A stretch of DNA of 38,549 bases from an uncultured Candidatus Saccharibacteria bacterium (GCA_938045445.1 CALIMM010000008.1:1-38549), one strand, 5' to 3'. Counted from the first letter of the stretch, positions 31,332 through 38,549 are shown. Numbers and translations: made by a program. Notes: generated by a model from the letters alone, not told the origin.

Positions 31332-32025
31332 GCGCTTTAAGCCTCCTCTCTACTCGATTCATCACCCACGTAAATAGCGTGGTAAGGGCGAGGTAAATCA
31401 TTGCAGCGGCAAAGAGCGATTCAAAGGCGGTGGCCGTTTGGAAGCGGATATTATCAGCACCGCGCATTAGATCGTTCATACCAATCCAACCAACAACTGA
31501 TGTCTCCTTGAGGAGCGAAATCCCTTCGCTGATCAGTGACGGCAATGACTGCTTGAGTGCTTGAGGCAGGATGATATAACGCATGGTTTGCCAGCGACTC
31601 AAGCCAAGCGAGCGCGCCGCTTCGACTTGTCCGTTGTCGATACTTTCAATCCCGCCGCGAATAATCTCAGCAATATACGCACCACTGTTGATACCAAAGG
31701 AGAGACTTGCAATCCACAGTTTTGGCACCCCACGGTACGAGCCAAACACCACATAATACATAATGAGCAACTGCACCAAAGCGGGCGTGCCACGAATGAC
31801 CGTAGTATAGGCATTGGCCAGACTCACGCATGGTCGCCAGCGCTGGAGGTGATGTAGTTTGCATGTGCGAAATGGTTGCCAAGCAGACTGCTGCATGAGA
31901 GCGACAACCAGGCCAATCACAAGCCCAATGATCGTCGAGAAGACGGTGAGAAGGATGGTCACTTCCAGGCCGCGCCACAAGAAGAGATAGCGCTCATCAC
32001 CAAAGAGGATATCCCACACATTCAT
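31324..32025 (-). CDS. Polar amino-acid ABC transporter permease
   Basis: 233 residues with about five membrane helices and the HEQ3 permease motif. The EAA loop is EAARSLGLSRWQTMRYIILPQA. The RGTPALVQLLIMYY block is typical of GlnP/HisM. A slightly unusual insert of about 15 polar residues (WQPFRTCKLHHLQRW) lies after the first helix. It starts within the stop of the binding-protein gene (ATGA overlap, 32022-32025). Confidence 0.96.
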   Translation of the reverse strand: MNVWDILFGDERYLFLWRGLEVTILLTVFSTIIGLVIGLVVALMQQSAWQPFRTCKLHHLQRWRPCVSLANAYTTVIRGTPALVQLLIMYYVVFGSYRGVPKLWIASLSFGINSGAYIAEIIRGGIESIDNGQVEAARSLGLSRWQTMRYIILPQALKQSLPSLISEGISLLKETSVVGWIGMNDLMRGADNIRFQTATAFESLFAAAMIYLALTTLFTWVMNRVERRLKAHD

Positions 32026-32840
32026 GGCTGGGCTACTCCAAAGTGTTTCTTGACAAGCTTCTCATAGCGGCCATCGCGCTTCATTGCGGCAATGCTGGCG
32101 TTTACCTCAGCGAGTAGTTTGCTATTACCTTTTTTGATAGCAATGGCGTAGTCTTCACGTGAGAGGTTGCGCGGCAAGGCAAAGAGCTGCGGGTTTGTGG
32201 CGAGATATTGCCGAGCTGGCCCATCATCCATAATGGCAGCGTCGATCCGCCGACTACTGAGCTCTTGCACGACACTTGCCGTCGATTGAAGCTGCACCAC
32301 GTGCGCCCCACGAATCTTGTGCGCCAGTGTATCGGCCGTCGTGCCAAGTTGTACGCCAATTCGCCTACCAATGAGGTCATCACTGGTGGCAATTGTTGAG
32401 CCAGTCTTTGGTACAATTATCTTTTGCGCTGCAGTATAGTACGAGTGCGAAAATTCAGCATTCTTGCGCCGGTCTGGTGTGACGGTCATACCAGCTGCAA
32501 TCAGGTCAATTCGCCCAGCCTGCAAGGCCGGCAAGAGCCCATCAAAGGCGATCTCCTCAATTTGTAATGAGCGATTGGTATCCTTAGCAATCTCCCGCAC
32601 AAGGTCAATATCAAAGCCAACAATCTCCTGCCCCTGCTTATATTCAAACGGTTTAAAGCCAGGGTCGGTGCCCAGCACCAGTGTTTTTTCTAGGCCACTG
32701 CCAGCCGTCTTGGTGGTAGACGCCGCCGGGCTGAGCTCGACATCCCAATACATATAGCCCAGCAAAGCTACTGCCAGAGTAGCAAAGCACAGCCATTTGA
32801 GCTGTGTGAACCTACGTCGCGGACGAGTCGATTGTGTCAT
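32022..32840 (-). CDS. Amino-acid ABC transporter substrate-binding protein, membrane-anchored
   Basis: 272 residues from ATG 32840. A basic start and one helix (about 16-32) are followed by an SBP_bac_3 domain: LVLGTDPGFKPFEYK, GFDIDLVREIAKD, FDGLLPALQAGRIDLIAAGMTVTPDR, RRIGVQLGTTAD. No lipobox is seen, so it is probably held by an uncleaved helix. Ligand not certain; a polar or basic amino acid is likely. The earlier frame start at 32876 is rejected because a leaderless promoter lies between. First gene of the three-gene operon. Confidence 0.95.
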   Translation of the reverse strand: MTQSTRPRRRFTQLKWLCFATLAVALLGYMYWDVELSPAASTTKTAGSGLEKTLVLGTDPGFKPFEYKQGQEIVGFDIDLVREIAKDTNRSLQIEEIAFDGLLPALQAGRIDLIAAGMTVTPDRRKNAEFSHSYYTAAQKIIVPKTGSTIATSDDLIGRRIGVQLGTTADTLAHKIRGAHVVQLQSTASVVQELSSRRIDAAIMDDGPARQYLATNPQLFALPRNLSREDYAIAIKKGNSKLLAEVNASIAAMKRDGRYEKLVKKHFGVAQP

Positions 32841-32847
32841 GCATATA

Positions 32848-32876
32848 AGTATAAGCGCTTTGCTAGACAGATGCAA
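32848..32876 (-). promoter_or_regulatory. ABC transporter operon promoter, leaderless layout
   Basis: -35 TTGCAT (32871-32876), 17-base spacer, -10 TATACT (32848-32853), minus strand; seven bases before ATG 32840. It is back to back with the hsp20 promoter. Confidence 0.7.
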
Positions 32877-32880
32877 GTAC

Positions 32881-32919
32881 TTGTATTGTTCTATTTACCG
32901 CGCTATGATAAGAATACAA
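32881..32919 (+). promoter_or_regulatory. hsp20 promoter enclosed by a dyad
   Basis: -35 TTGTAT (32881-32886), 17-base spacer, -10 TATGAT (32904-32909). Arms TTGTATTGTT (32881-32890) and AAGAATACAA (32910-32919) form an inverted repeat with one mismatch pair that frames the whole promoter, as an operator would. It is not CIRCE or HAIR. Confidence 0.6.
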
Positions 32920-32943
32920 AAGCAACACATAAGGAGGCACCCT

Positions 32944-33384
32944 ATGAATAGTCTTACAAAATACAATCCATTTGAGGAATTGCGCGCATTGCAGCGGCAG
33001 CTGTTTGACAATCCCTTTACCACGACACTCAGCCAAGCTGTCGCAACTGATGTCTATACGGTAGATAATACACTGGTTGTTGAAGCACACGTGCCAAACT
33101 TTGCCGAGGAAGACCTCGATGTAAGCCTTGACAATGGTGCGCTCGTCATCCGCGGCGAACGGCACGAAAAAACCGAGGACAAACAGCGCAACTATGTCGT
33201 TCGTGAGAGTAGCACAAGCTTCTGCCGTCGTGTACAAGTGCCAGATGGTAGCGACGTTGAGCAGATTAAGGCCCATCTGGAGGACGGCATCTTGAGGGTA
33301 ACGGTACCACTGAAGCCACTACCTGCGCCGCAAAAAATTGCCGTCAAGAAAATAGCCAAGCACGACAAGAAAACGAAAAAGTAG
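32944..33384 (+). CDS. Small heat-shock protein, Hsp20/alpha-crystallin family
   Basis: 146 residues from ATG 32944, behind AAGGAGG. The N-terminal arm (YNPFEELRALQRQLFDNPF) precedes the alpha-crystallin domain: DVYTVDNTLVVEAHVPNFAEEDLDVSLDNGALVIRGER is strand 2-5, and LEDGILRVTVPLKP is the A-x-x-x-G-x-L-like end (DGILRVTVP). The C-terminal tail is Lys-rich and carries an IAV near I-x-I. An ATP-independent chaperone that holds unfolded proteins. It is monocistronic, with an operator-like promoter. Confidence 0.95.
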   Translation: MNSLTKYNPFEELRALQRQLFDNPFTTTLSQAVATDVYTVDNTLVVEAHVPNFAEEDLDVSLDNGALVIRGERHEKTEDKQRNYVVRESSTSFCRRVQVPDGSDVEQIKAHLEDGILRVTVPLKPLPAPQKIAVKKIAKHDKKTKK

Positions 33385-33408
33385 TACAAACCATAGCCTT
33401 GCGCCAAC

Positions 33409-33434
33409 AAAAGCCGGCATATATGCCGGCTTTT
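33409..33434 (+). terminator. Terminator after hsp20
   Basis: Perfect 26-base palindrome with arms AAAAGCCGGCAT and ATGCCGGCTTTT. Confidence 0.9.
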
Positions 33435-33451
33435 GCGCACTATTAAGATAA

Positions 33452-33480
33452 TAAAACACCCCTGTAATAGAGGTGTTTTA
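33452..33480 (-). terminator. Terminator after fusA
   Basis: Stem TAAAACACC / GGTGTTTTA extended by CT/AG pairs, on the minus strand downstream of fusA. Confidence 0.8.
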
Positions 33481-33500
33481 TAGAGATGATATAAGAAGAC

Positions 33501-35594
33501 TTACTTACTGCGCTTCTCGATAATCTCCTGCGCGACGTTTGGTGGGACTTCCTCATAGTGGGCAAGTTCCATCGTGCTGGCAGCTCGGCCCTGCGACATC
33601 GAGCGGATGTCACTGGTGTAGCCAAACATGTTTGCCAGTGGCACGATAGCCTTGACAAGCTTCGCGCCGCCCATCAAGTCTTCCATTGCCTCAATGCGGC
33701 CCCGGCGACTATTGAGATCGCCAATGATATCACCCATGAACTCCTCAGGTGTTGTCACCTCAACCTTCATCACTGGCTCAAGCAAGACTGGGTTGGCCTT
33801 CTTGATACCTTCGCGGGCAGCCAGGTGAGCAGCCAGATTGAAGGCGAGCTCGCTTGAGTCGACATCGTGGTAGCTTCCGTCGTACAAGGTTGCCTTGACG
33901 TCGACAACCGGATAGCCAGCAATCACACCACCATCGAGTGTCTCCTTAATACCCTTCTGCACAGCTGGGCGGTACTCTTGTGGCACCACGCCACCCTTGA
34001 TTTCATCGAAGAATTCGTAGCCCTTGCCTGGCTCGTTCGGCTCAAAGCGCACCCAGACATCACCGTATTGGCCACGACCACCAGACTGCTTGGCATGCTT
34101 ACCCTGCGCCTCAGCCGTGCCCTTGATGGTCTCGCGGTAGGCGACTTGCGGCTCACCAACATTAGCCTCAACATTAAACTCGCGCTTCATGCGGTCGATC
34201 AAAATCTCTAGGTGGAGCTCACCCATACCGCTCATGATAGTCTGGCCCGTCTCTTCGTCGGTGTAGACGCGGAAGGTTGGGTCTTCTTCAGCCAGACGCT
34301 GCAGGGCAATACCCATCTTCTCTTGGTCAGCTTTAGTCTTGGGCTCCACCGCAATCGATACTGGTGGCTCGGGGAAGCTAATCGCCTCAAGAGCAATCGG
34401 ATGCGCTTGCTCGCACAGAGTATGACCCGTAAAGGTACCCTTCAGGCCCACCACAGCAGCGATGTCACCAGCGCCCACGCTGTCGATCTCTTCGCGCTTA
34501 TCGGCATGCATCCGGACGATGCGCCCCACACGCTCCTTCTCGCCCGTCGTTGTGTTGAGGACGTAGCTACCAGCAGTCAAGCGACCACTGTAGACGCGGA
34601 TAAAGATCAGCTTACCAACGAATGGGTCGGCAGCCAGCTTGAAGGCCAGTGCGGTCATTGGCTGCTTATCGTCAGGTGTGCGGCTTACTTCGTCGCCAGT
34701 CTTGGGATTCTTGCCCCAGATTTCACCAACATCGAGCGGGCTTGGCAGGTAATCTACCATCAGGTCTAGCACCTTCTCGACGATCACGCCGCGGCCATCG
34801 CCACCCGTCACCAAGAAGAAGTCACCAGCCAAGACACGTTGGCGCAGCGCTGCCTTGAGCTCGTCAATAGTAATGGCATCCTCACCTTCGTCGAGGAACT
34901 TCATCATCAGGTCGTCATCGGCCTCAACAGCGTTCTCAACGAGCAGACTGCGAGCTCGCTTTGCCTTGTCGAGCATATCAGCTGGGATCTCGCCCACCTT
35001 AAGCTCGTGGTCGGTGTAGTCATCATAGGTGTAGGCTTTCATGTCGATGAGGTCTACCACACCACAGACATCCTTCTCAAAGCCAATTGGCAGGTGGATT
35101 GGGAAGGCTTGTTTGCTCAGGCGGCTATGGATCGACTCGATTGACTTGTAGAAGTCGCCACCAGTCTGATTGATCTTGTTTATAAAGCAAATGCGGGGCA
35201 CGCCGTATTTGTTAGCTTGGCGCCACACCGTCTCACTCTGGGCTTCCACTCCCATCTTGCCATCAAAGACTGTCACCGCGCCGTCGAGCACCCGCAGGCT
35301 ACGCTCCACCTCGGCGGTAAAGTCGATGTGCCCAGGGGTGTCGATGATGTTAATCTTGTGGCCCTTCCAAAAGCAGGTCACCGCCGCAGAGGTAATGGTG
35401 ATCCCGCGCTCTTTTTCTTGGCTCATCCAGTCGGTAGTAGCACCGTCGCCATCGCCTTTCACTTCGCCAATCTTGTGGTTGATACCGGTGCGGTACAAAA
35501 TACCTTCCGTCGTCGTCGTCTTACCGGCGTCGATATGGGCAATAATACCAATGTTACGAAAGTCCTTCAGAGGGACATTCTTGGGGGTTGCCAT
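33501..35594 (-). CDS. fusA: Elongation factor G
   Basis: 697 residues, standard length. G1 AHIDAGKTT, G3 DTPGHIDF, G4 NKINQ(T)GG (family NKMD/NKID variant), and domains II-V (GMGELHLEI, YRETI, GRGQYGDVWV) are complete. It drives translocation. An AAGGAG site precedes ATG 35594. It is monocistronic here; rpsL, rpsG and tuf are not beside it. Confidence 0.99.
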   Translation of the reverse strand: MATPKNVPLKDFRNIGIIAHIDAGKTTTTEGILYRTGINHKIGEVKGDGDGATTDWMSQEKERGITITSAAVTCFWKGHKINIIDTPGHIDFTAEVERSLRVLDGAVTVFDGKMGVEAQSETVWRQANKYGVPRICFINKINQTGGDFYKSIESIHSRLSKQAFPIHLPIGFEKDVCGVVDLIDMKAYTYDDYTDHELKVGEIPADMLDKAKRARSLLVENAVEADDDLMMKFLDEGEDAITIDELKAALRQRVLAGDFFLVTGGDGRGVIVEKVLDLMVDYLPSPLDVGEIWGKNPKTGDEVSRTPDDKQPMTALAFKLAADPFVGKLIFIRVYSGRLTAGSYVLNTTTGEKERVGRIVRMHADKREEIDSVGAGDIAAVVGLKGTFTGHTLCEQAHPIALEAISFPEPPVSIAVEPKTKADQEKMGIALQRLAEEDPTFRVYTDEETGQTIMSGMGELHLEILIDRMKREFNVEANVGEPQVAYRETIKGTAEAQGKHAKQSGGRGQYGDVWVRFEPNEPGKGYEFFDEIKGGVVPQEYRPAVQKGIKETLDGGVIAGYPVVDVKATLYDGSYHDVDSSELAFNLAAHLAAREGIKKANPVLLEPVMKVEVTTPEEFMGDIIGDLNSRRGRIEAMEDLMGGAKLVKAIVPLANMFGYTSDIRSMSQGRAASTMELAHYEEVPPNVAQEIIEKRSK

Positions 35595-35654
35595 AGGGGG
35601 CTCCTTCTCTCCTTACGTGTTTTTTAGCATGAGTAATACAACTCTCAACGATTG

Positions 35655-35663
35655 ATTATAGCA
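35655..35663 (-). promoter_or_regulatory. fusA promoter
   Basis: Extended -10 TGC-TATAAT, minus strand (TATAAT 35655-35660), giving a leader of about 54 bases. Confidence 0.65.
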
Positions 35664-35720
35664 TGGATTGGGTGTAGGTGATAGAGTAATTATCACCCCT
35701 GATAAACTCATCTGCAGAGA

Positions 35721-36245
35721 CTAGCCAGGCAGCCGCTCGCCGTTTTTTGACCACACCCCGTAGCGGTCTGGCGCGGTGGTGCGCATTGCTTGAGGCACGG
35801 CATCGTACTCACCTGGTGGTAGGCCGCTTGTATTGACATAGAGTAGCTTGTATTCGGTTTGCTGAGCATTGGTGATGTAGAGGTAGGTGTTGTTAGTTCC
35901 ATCAGTGGTACTACCCTGTGTGACGCTGGGGAGCGTGGAAATGTAGGTTGGCACCAATTGGCGCAAGAATGTGGCGCTATCGCGGCGCTGGTAAGTGGGG
36001 GTGGTACTACCAGCAGTCTGAGCAACCGGGTATGCGCCATTTTTGGCATAGTAGCGATCAAGCGCTTGGCGCATTGCCGTGAGGTCGGCCACGCGGGTTC
36101 GCCCCTGTGCACCAGCCTGGATGCGTTGATATGAGACGAGCGTCAACGTAGCTAGGATGGCAATAATAACGATCACAACCAGCAGCTCTACCACAGTATA
36201 GCCAGCGTGTTTTTTCTGCATTAGCCGATTTTTCATAGCGCTCAT
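35721..36245 (-). CDS. Type IV pilin-like protein (prepilin)
   Basis: 174 residues from ATG 36245. A short basic leader ends in KKHAG, followed by the N-methylation helix YTVVELLVVIVIIAIL; Glu at +5 and Gly at -1 are present, so it can be cut by prepilin peptidase. The globular part (about 45-174) has the PAQT/YYAKNGAYPV block of major pilins. Type IV pili are used by Saccharibacteria for motility and host contact. No other pilus gene lies in this window. Leaderless layout: TATAAT (36253-36258) seven bases upstream. Confidence 0.93.
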   Translation of the reverse strand: MSAMKNRLMQKKHAGYTVVELLVVIVIIAILATLTLVSYQRIQAGAQGRTRVADLTAMRQALDRYYAKNGAYPVAQTAGSTTPTYQRRDSATFLRQLVPTYISTLPSVTQGSTTDGTNNTYLYITNAQQTEYKLLYVNTSGLPPGEYDAVPQAMRTTAPDRYGVWSKNGERLPG

Positions 36246-36252
36246 GCTTTGC

Positions 36253-36317
36253 ATTATACGAAGTGCAGTGCGTTTGCGCAAGAGCCATTGCTGCCAACCT
36301 AGCTTGCAGTGTATAAT
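36253..36317. promoter_or_regulatory. Divergent pair of leaderless promoters (pilin and 36324 gene)
   Basis: Minus strand: TTGCGC (36276-36281), 17 bases, TATAAT (36253-36258), ATG 36245. Plus strand: TTGCTG (36288-36293), 18 bases, TATAAT (36312-36317), ATG 36324. The two -35 boxes are only seven bases apart, so the two genes may be co-controlled. Confidence 0.7.
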
Positions 36318-36323
36318 GACACT

Positions 36324-37295
36324 ATGCTATTCAGTGGATCACCCTCCTCACCTCAGTACCGACGCTCTCGCCTGACGCCGCGCGGGTTAGCGATACGCTT
36401 TGCTCTGGCTGGTTTAGTGGTTGTTGTCATCGCAGCAGGGATTATTTATATCGCAACTCGGCCGCACAAAGCCGAAAACACCGAGCAGCACACCGAGGCA
36501 AAAACTGGCCCACGGGAGCAGCTCACCGCTGCCAAGACGCTCGAGCGTGCCAAGAAGTACTTTAAGGGTACAGAAGCCGTTAAGTCATCACTATCAACAC
36601 CGGTTAAGGCAGAGGGCTTTCGCTTTTATTCTATCGCTACCGATCCAAGCAAAACTAAGAGTGCTGCTGCTACCCTGCCCAAGGCTGAGGCCAAGCGCAA
36701 TGTTACTGCTCTGGAGCACATGCTCGACTACGACCAATTTACGCGCTATGTCGTGCAAGATGGCGACAAAGATGGCCCATACCTCGCAGACTTTACGCGG
36801 AGCAATGGCGATGTAACGTGCCAGATTAGCAATACCCCCCTTGACCCAAACGACCCGAAGAACAAAGAAACCCGCTTTGTTGAGTTCAAATGCCTCGATG
36901 CCGCCGACTACAAAGATCTTGCCAAGCAGCAAGCTCCTCTCTATAATACCTACTCGCCCGCTGCAAGCTCGAGCTACAACGTCGGTATTGTCGGCACAAT
37001 GACGGTGCGCGAGAGCAAGCTTGCTGGGTATCGCTTGGCAGAGATACCACTAGGCGGTGTGCAGCCCGAGTCGCACCTCTTTAATTCGCAAGGGACAGCG
37101 CTATTTTATCAATCAAGCGATGGGCGCTGGGTCTTTTTCCAGATTCGCCAGAACGATATGCTCTCCTGTGACGTCTATAAGGCTCAACTTCGCAATGCTA
37201 AGAAAGTCGACCTACGGCAAATCTATGAAGGCGACAAATGCCGCGACCTCAGCAAAGGCGAGGTAGTGACGGTAGAGATGCCGAAGTACCGGTAG
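36324..37295 (+). CDS. Hypothetical single-pass membrane protein
   Basis: 323 residues from ATG 36324 (the frame opens five codons earlier, inside the -10 box). A basic N-terminus and a helix at about 26-48 (IRFALAGLVVVVIAAGIIYIA) anchor it. The rest is an outer domain, Lys/Ala/Asp-rich, with cysteine pairs (VTCQI...FKCLD; LSCDV...DKCRD). I do not recognise a family. It is divergent from the pilin with a shared promoter region, so a role at the cell surface or in pilus work is possible. Confidence 0.75.
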   Translation: MLFSGSPSSPQYRRSRLTPRGLAIRFALAGLVVVVIAAGIIYIATRPHKAENTEQHTEAKTGPREQLTAAKTLERAKKYFKGTEAVKSSLSTPVKAEGFRFYSIATDPSKTKSAAATLPKAEAKRNVTALEHMLDYDQFTRYVVQDGDKDGPYLADFTRSNGDVTCQISNTPLDPNDPKNKETRFVEFKCLDAADYKDLAKQQAPLYNTYSPAASSSYNVGIVGTMTVRESKLAGYRLAEIPLGGVQPESHLFNSQGTALFYQSSDGRWVFFQIRQNDMLSCDVYKAQLRNAKKVDLRQIYEGDKCRDLSKGEVVTVEMPKYR

Positions 37296-37404
37296 TGCGT
37301 TGATCGAAGATCCTATCGGTAGGTATTATCGAACACGATAACCTTGCTATTTCTGCATGATATGTATTAAACTACCCTATAACTGGTAAATATTTTACGG
37401 AGCA

Positions 37405-37944
37405 ATGATGAGTGTAGTAACAATGAAACAAGAAGGTGACTATATGATACAGTTCGCCTACCTCCTTGGCAAGCATAAACAAGAAGTTGTTGCATATTTC
37501 AATAAGACTTCTGATTTTCTATGGTGGGATGCGATTAAGACAGATGATCCCCCCGTAGAATTATTGAGAGTGCTGTGTTGGTTTGACGATTCAACAATTG
37601 CTGTACTAGATTGGCACGATGATATTCTTATTTCTTTTACATTTGATCTTGCACCAGAAAACGTGAGACCTGGCGAGGATTATAACAGTCTAGATGATGA
37701 TGGATTTAATATATACTGCCCGATTAGTTTAATGACGTATGCTTCTAGGTTAGATACGGCTGAGAAAATCATTGACACATATGGTCCTCCAGATCTCCTC
37801 AGGGAAGATAATGGCGCAAAGAGTCTTTACTATATAATTCTGCACGATAAATACGTTTGTTTTCATTTTAATAAATTTGGTGTCATGTGGCTGTTACATA
37901 CAGGTCTGGTTGAATATTGTAAGGAGCTCTCAAGGAGTTGTTAG
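37405..37944 (+). CDS. Hypothetical acidic protein
   Basis: 179 residues from ATG 37405 (CGGAG just upstream); ATG 37444 with an AAGGTG site is an equal alternative. It is acidic, rich in Trp, Asp and Tyr (FLWWDAIKTDD, VLDWHDDILISF), soluble and without membrane segment. No family recognised. It is six bases before the SUKH-like gene, in AT-richer DNA than the core genes, so it is likely part of the same accessory cluster, perhaps an immunity protein. Confidence 0.65.
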   Translation: MMSVVTMKQEGDYMIQFAYLLGKHKQEVVAYFNKTSDFLWWDAIKTDDPPVELLRVLCWFDDSTIAVLDWHDDILISFTFDLAPENVRPGEDYNSLDDDGFNIYCPISLMTYASRLDTAEKIIDTYGPPDLLREDNGAKSLYYIILHDKYVCFHFNKFGVMWLLHTGLVEYCKELSRSC

Positions 37945-37950
37945 TAGTGT

Positions 37951-38436
37951 ATGAAAATTGTAAATAAAACGTTCACAGTCCCAGATCAAATTCGTTTCAA
38001 GTTAAACAGTTTAGACCTGTCGATCCTTGAATCTCGTGGAATCCCCTTCTTAAGCGATGCAGATGTATTTACTCCACTGCCAACACTTATCATCACAGGA
38101 GACTACCTCAGGTTCGGGGTACTCGATACAATGGACTACCTTGCTATCAAACTGTCTAGTCATCATATTGTAAGGATTATAGATGCTAACGACGCAGCAC
38201 CAGAGATATTTGTAAATTCTTCTTTACTGCAATATGTGCAGACATTTACACAGTTCGCACGAGACCTCCCTTACAATCCTGACGGGGCATGGGATAACAT
38301 CGAGTCTCTTGCACGGTCGGCTAATAAACTAAGAAGCTTAGTCAAAAATATCGACCCAAAGGCGATAGAATCTGGCACTTATTGGAGCGAGGTTTGTGAT
38401 GATATAACCGTTGGGAATTGGAGTGAGCAGCGCTAA
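37951..38436 (+). CDS. SUKH-4-like immunity protein
   Basis: 161 residues. The layout fits the SUKH-4 group: an N-terminal (LESRGIPFLSD) block, GDYLRFGV, a strand pair (DYLAIKLSSHHIVRIIDAN), then FVNSSLLQYVQTFTQF, a signature of SMI1/KNR4-type immunity proteins. These bind and neutralise toxins of contact-dependent or secreted polymorphic systems. Recognised by pattern, not by search. It is six bases from the upstream gene and 66 bases from a third gene that runs off the window. No toxin gene is visible. Confidence 0.6.
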   Translation: MKIVNKTFTVPDQIRFKLNSLDLSILESRGIPFLSDADVFTPLPTLIITGDYLRFGVLDTMDYLAIKLSSHHIVRIIDANDAAPEIFVNSSLLQYVQTFTQFARDLPYNPDGAWDNIESLARSANKLRSLVKNIDPKAIESGTYWSEVCDDITVGNWSEQR

Positions 38437-38502
38437 TAGTCACTAATTTGTTATATAATTAAAGTTAGTAAATCAACTCTAAGCCAATTTTGCAGAGGAA
38501 GT

Positions 38503-38549
38503 ATGGAAACACAACTAGATGGCCCCATTACCAAATATATTGATCTAAT
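38503..38549 (+). CDS. Start of a gene cut by the right edge of the window
   Basis: ATG 38503 behind AGAGGAAGT, reading METQLDGPITKYIDL before the window ends. Only 15 residues can be seen. It may continue the immunity cluster to its left. No function can be given. Confidence 0.45.
   Translation, partial: METQLDGPITKYIDL

Noticed and set aside
33867..34769. Plus-strand frames opposite fusA
   Set aside because: Shadows of fusA codon bias; fusA is complete on the minus strand.
1..38549. CRISPR array or insertion sequence
   Set aside because: No evenly spaced direct repeats, no transposase frame and no terminal inverted repeats with target duplications were seen.

Overview
The window looks like the chromosome of a host-dependent Saccharibacteria (TM7, Candidate Phyla Radiation) cell, or a close relative. 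This is inferred from gene content and protein character; no database was searched. The supporting signs are: compact genes of bacterial type in the standard genetic code (TGA is used as a stop and the tRNA-Trp has a CCA anticodon); ribosomal proteins L36, L33 and S4 without zinc-binding cysteines; str, S10 and spc operons broken into single genes; a type IV pilin; and secreted or membrane-anchored proteins of the kind used by an epibiont. Several genes near the left end look borrowed from Actinobacteria, the usual hosts of Saccharibacteria.

Layout. 1-4700 is an accessory region: a gene cut by the window edge, a secreted double-SH3 protein of actinobacterial style, two paralogous membrane-anchored proteins of unknown function (1942-2628 and 4153-4692), a GC-rich helix-turn-helix protein and a small membrane protein. 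4783-6210 holds secE-nusG-rplK on the minus strand. 6419-9516 holds a sensor histidine kinase, a YgjP-type metallopeptidase and a P-loop kinase. 9642-14541 holds four tRNA genes (Trp, Thr-GGT, Tyr, Thr-TGT), rpmG, a membrane protein that combines a catalytically degraded GT2-like domain with a possible LysM-like tail, and two unrecognised proteins. 14813-18755 is trpS, an RluA-family pseudouridine synthase, a DNA polymerase III delta-prime-like gene and a TPR protein. 19000-20646 is a secreted GH32 fructan hydrolase, followed by an alpha/beta hydrolase. 21751-25772 is the infA-rpmJ-rpsM-rpsK-rpsD-rpoA-rplQ-rplM-rpsI operon, then secY alone, rpsJ alone, and tuf. 29799-30562 is a DUF4253 gene split by a one-base shift at a possible slippery site. 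30603-32840 is an amino-acid ABC transporter. Then come hsp20, fusA, a type IV pilin divergent from a membrane protein, and a small AT-richer cluster with a SUKH-like immunity gene running off the right end.

Expression signals are unusually readable. Housekeeping genes have purine-rich ribosome binding sites. At least ten other genes have a TATAAT/TATACT/TACAAT box whose last base lies 6-7 nt before the start codon, so their mRNAs should be leaderless. Terminators are strong hairpins, many with an AAATACC...GGTATTT stem that can work on both strands.

The best candidates for new biology are the leaderless class of genes, the possible programmed -1 frameshift in the DUF4253 gene, the actinobacterial-style secreted SH3 protein with an AT-richer unknown C-terminal half, the degraded GT2/LysM-like fusion, and the operator-like dyads around the hsp20 and secE promoters.
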